A stretch of DNA of 24,133 nt from positions 1-24,133 of the forward strand of contig CBDUGY010000034.1 of NCBI GenBank assembly GCA_965367015.1, written 5' to 3'. Shown piece after piece: positions 22,100 through 24,133 of the stretch. This stretch comes from CAXBES01 sp965367015. Its GTDB lineage: Bacteria; Bacteroidota; Bacteroidia; Flavobacteriales; Flavobacteriaceae. Made by a program: the position numbers and the translations under genes. Below the pieces are notes generated by a model. That model ran no database searches, was not told where the DNA came from, and saw nothing but the letters and a program-made list of their open reading frames with translations. Numbering within the stretch: the stretch's first letter is position 1; every line of letters starts with the position of its first letter.

Positions 22100-23365
22100 T
22101 TCTTTATCGAGTTTCCTTTTAATCTTGTTGATTGCAGATTCAATCGATTTTTCAGGTTCAATTAAATTATAAGGGCCCCAAAAATCCGGATCTGAAAATC
22201 CTGAAACCGCATCTACCATTACGACTGTAGGTTTTAATCGATTTTCAGGTTTTCCCATAAAACCGGTAGTATTACTTTGCCAATCGGTGACAGCCATCTC
22301 AGCGGCAAGTGTATAGACCGTATTGAATAGTTTCCCTTTTTTAGACACTTTAAAGGTCAATTCAACACTACCATAATTATACTGCCATTTGTTGTTCTTC
22401 TCACTGTAATCCACACGGTATGAGGCTACAGTGGGAGTTACTGTTACATCACGTGGTTTTTTCTTTACAAAAATATTATCTATATTTTTCGACTTACTCA
22501 AATTAAGGCTGTAATAAGCATTCGTTAATGCCAGTGTTTCTGCATCTATGTACAATGTGCCTTTATATAACGGTTCAAGTATAGTTTCAAGTTGTGTAAA
22601 ATTAACCACATAAACCGGCCTTCCGTTTATGGCCGAAGGTGCAATAAAATTAAAAGTATAGTCCTCAATAGTTGAAGGCGTGAATATATATTCAGGATAC
22701 TTCATAATATCCAAGTATAAGGTCGAATAGGGTCCGCCCTGTAGTTTAACCGTCACAGTATCCAGCCTCCTGTAATCGGTGCTTTTCCTGGCCTTATTTA
22801 AAGCAACGATATCTTTGGATTTATTAGTATAAGGCTGCTTGTAGAGATCTACCACTGCTTCAGTAAGAGATACATTTCGGTTTCGACGTTTAATTGTTTC
22901 TCTGTAGAACGCAGTCATGACTGTGGCTTCACCCGGATTATTCTTAGATTTATTATCGAAAACCGCTCTAACTAAGGCTTCGGGATCGGTATAGCTCAGA
23001 AGACTAATAGCTGAAAGATCTGTTATTTTAGTCGATAATTTAATAGTATTATTTTCTTCGGAAAGATCGGCAATAGCTATTACTTTCGAAACAAAACCCA
23101 AATGGCTGATGAGAATGCTGCCGTCGCGATTTTCATTCGGAACTTTTAGTAAAAAATCACCTTCCGAATTTGTAATAGTGCTGATATTAGTACTCTGAAT
23201 CATAATATTTACCGACTCCAGAGCATCATTTGTTGTAGCATTTACCACCTCTCCCCTGTATTCAGTATACCCATCATTTTGTTGCGAAATACTTTCAGAA
23301 GGAAAACTAAAAATCAGAATCCATAATGCAATTCCCAAAAATTTGTAATTTAAAATAGCTTTCAT
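22085..23365 (-). CDS. Exported protein with carboxypeptidase-regulatory-like domain
   Basis: The 426-residue protein has an N-terminal signal peptide (about 1-28, ending SISQQ). A CarboxypepD_reg-like beta-sandwich follows (about 35-110): YRGEVVNATTNDALESVNIMIQSTN, TITNSEGDFLLKVP, ISHLGFVSK. This domain is common at the front of Bacteroidota outer-membrane transport and envelope proteins. The remaining 310 residues (AFYRETIKRRNRNVSLTEAVVDLYK, then GRPVYVVNFTQLE, GTLYIDAETLALTNAYYSL) resemble the non-barrel middle part of DUF5686-type proteins. The protein ends in a charged helix without a barrel or T9SS domain. I infer a periplasmic or envelope-associated protein of unknown role. It is divergent from the truncated gene at the right edge. 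Confidence 0.75.
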   Translation of the reverse strand: MKAILNYKFLGIALWILIFSFPSESISQQNDGYTEYRGEVVNATTNDALESVNIMIQSTNISTITNSEGDFLLKVPNENRDGSILISHLGFVSKVIAIADLSEENNTIKLSTKITDLSAISLLSYTDPEALVRAVFDNKSKNNPGEATVMTAFYRETIKRRNRNVSLTEAVVDLYKQPYTNKSKDIVALNKARKSTDYRRLDTVTVKLQGGPYSTLYLDIMKYPEYIFTPSTIEDYTFNFIAPSAINGRPVYVVNFTQLETILEPLYKGTLYIDAETLALTNAYYSLNLSKSKNIDNIFVKKKPRDVTVTPTVASYRVDYSEKNNKWQYNYGSVELTFKVSKKGKLFNTVYTLAAEMAVTDWQSNTTGFMGKPENRLKPTVVMVDAVSGFSDPDFWGPYNLIEPEKSIESAINKIKRKLDKEKDKV

Positions 23366-23602
23366 AGGATCAGTTTTAAATTAGTAATCAATATTGGATG
23401 GTTAGATCTCGATTTAATCGGGATATCTAAAAATACAACATAAAGGGTTAAATTTCAGTATTTTGAAGTAGTTTTTGGTAAAGAATAATAAACTTTTACT
23501 TTATCTTTTTGAACAAATGCCATTGAATGGTCTGATATTTCAAAAATAATTTCTCTGTACAGCGTTCTATCTACCTAATTACAATTGATTTATCCCAATT
23601 TC

Positions 23603-23633
23603 TTGATATTCGAAGCATTAATTAGTACTTTAG
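23603..23633 (+). promoter_or_regulatory. Promoter of the right-edge secreted protein
   Basis: TTG at 23603-23605, a 20-base spacer and TACTTTAG (23626-23633, one mismatch to TAnnTTTG) give a good -33/-7 pair. It ends 22 bases before the ATG at 23656 but only 7 before the ATG at 23641, which favours the later start. Confidence 0.6.
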
Positions 23634-23655
23634 AGCACTTATGAAACCAACCGCT

Positions 23656-24133
23656 ATGAAACTTATTTTTACTACACTATTCTCTTGTATTTCAATCGTT
23701 GCATTTGCTCAAACCTATTTCTTAGGTGAAAATGAGCAAAACCTAATAAATAATAGAAGTGTTATCACCCAAATCGTTGCTACTATCCCGTATCAAGGTT
23801 ATGACGAAACACAGCCATACTTTGGCGAAGGTGAATACGAAATATTTTTAGATAATATAAATGGGGTGTTAGATAAGCCAATCATCGTACTAGACGGATT
23901 CGATCCCGGAGACGGGCGAGATATCACCGGACTTTATAACAGCCTTAGTTTTGGTGGACTCAATATGGCCGATATACTTCGCGATGAAGGGTTCGATATC
24001 GTAATTCTGAATGCACCTCAGTACACCACCGGCGGAAAAAATATCGACGGAGGAGCAGACTATATCCAGCGCAATGCTATGGTAACTATTGAAATGATTA
24101 TTGCTGTAGGTATTTTTGCACTTGTTGTAATAA
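23656..24133 (+). CDS. Secreted alpha/beta-hydrolase-like protein, truncated at window edge
   Basis: The frame is open to the last base; 159 codons are visible from the ATG at 23656. The start gives MKLIFTTLFSCISIVAFAQ, a signal peptide ending in FAQ. The ATG at 23641 would add five residues before it and lies too close to the promoter box. Then come KPIIVLDGFDPGDGRDI, NMADILRDEGFDIVILNAPQYT and GGADYIQRNAMVTIEMI. These match flavobacterial secreted proteins that combine an alpha/beta-hydrolase domain with a C-terminal T9SS sorting domain, as I recall them. The nucleophile elbow (GxSxG) would lie just past the edge, after ALVVI. The last stretch looks a few residues shorter than expected between EMI and LVVI, possibly natural variation. 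The C-terminal domains are not visible. Confidence 0.7.
   Translation, partial: MKLIFTTLFSCISIVAFAQTYFLGENEQNLINNRSVITQIVATIPYQGYDETQPYFGEGEYEIFLDNINGVLDKPIIVLDGFDPGDGRDITGLYNSLSFGGLNMADILRDEGFDIVILNAPQYTTGGKNIDGGADYIQRNAMVTIEMIIAVGIFALVVI

Noticed and set aside
23404..23428. Imperfect dyad AGATCTCGATT / AATCGGGATATCT upstream of the minus-strand gene at 22085-23365
   Set aside because: It needs a G-T pair and mismatches, and no regulator in the window points to it; could be an operator, but unsupported.
1..24133. Mobile elements, CRISPR arrays, tRNA or rRNA genes
   Set aside because: No transposase, integrase, direct-repeat arrays or tRNA-like cloverleaf sequence was seen on reading the gaps on both strands.

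Overview
The window looks like chromosomal DNA of a marine-type flavobacterium (Bacteroidota, Flavobacteriaceae). The evidence is low-to-moderate GC, no Shine-Dalgarno-like sequences before most starts, many copies of the Bacteroidota -7 promoter box TAnnTTTG about 16-25 bases ahead of start codons, a type IX secretion (T9SS) sorting domain, a fused branched-chain-type E1 dehydrogenase, and the menaquinone genes expected of a respiring flavobacterium. I see no rRNA, tRNA, CRISPR array, insertion sequence or prophage. Genus cannot be decided by reading.

Layout. 1-2264 is the 3' part of a large outer-membrane-barrel protein with a degenerate M1 (gluzincin-like) domain; its reading frame appears broken near position 33-37. 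2374-2598 is a small membrane protein. 2695-5109 is a fused 2-oxoacid dehydrogenase E1 alpha/beta, preceded by a clean promoter. After a 350-base gap with a strong terminator and a structured leader comes asnB (5461-7149), then a small NAD(P)-binding SDR-type protein (7278-7916), which converges on menB (7980-8819, minus) across a bidirectional hairpin. 8885-10530 holds an exported papain-like C1 peptidase and a small secreted protein of unknown role.

The most interesting block is 10639-11862: a promoter overlapping a perfect 18-bp palindrome, a CPVC thioredoxin-like mini-protein, a DUF2024 protein with a CxxC motif, an intrinsic terminator that ends at the next start codon, and a MarR-type regulator carrying a four-cysteine C-terminal cluster. 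Together these look like a self-regulated thiol- or metal-sensing module.

11916-14528 (minus) has a lipoprotein esterase and a CvfB-type S1 RNA-binding protein. 14612-15622 has two tandem STAS/SpoIIAA-like paralogues, the second overlapping tail-to-tail with menD. 15606-18826 (minus) is a tight hotdog thioesterase - menF - menD set. With menB it covers isochorismate formation, SEPHCHC formation, ring closure and probably DHNA-CoA hydrolysis in menaquinone synthesis; menA, menC, menE, menG and menH are not in the window. A divergent alpha/beta hydrolase follows.

The right end (19611-24133) is dominated by exported proteins: a plant-type leucine-rich-repeat protein, a seven-repeat VCBS propeller with a T9SS sorting domain, a carboxypeptidase-regulatory-domain protein (minus), and the 5' part of a secreted alpha/beta-hydrolase-like protein cut by the window edge.
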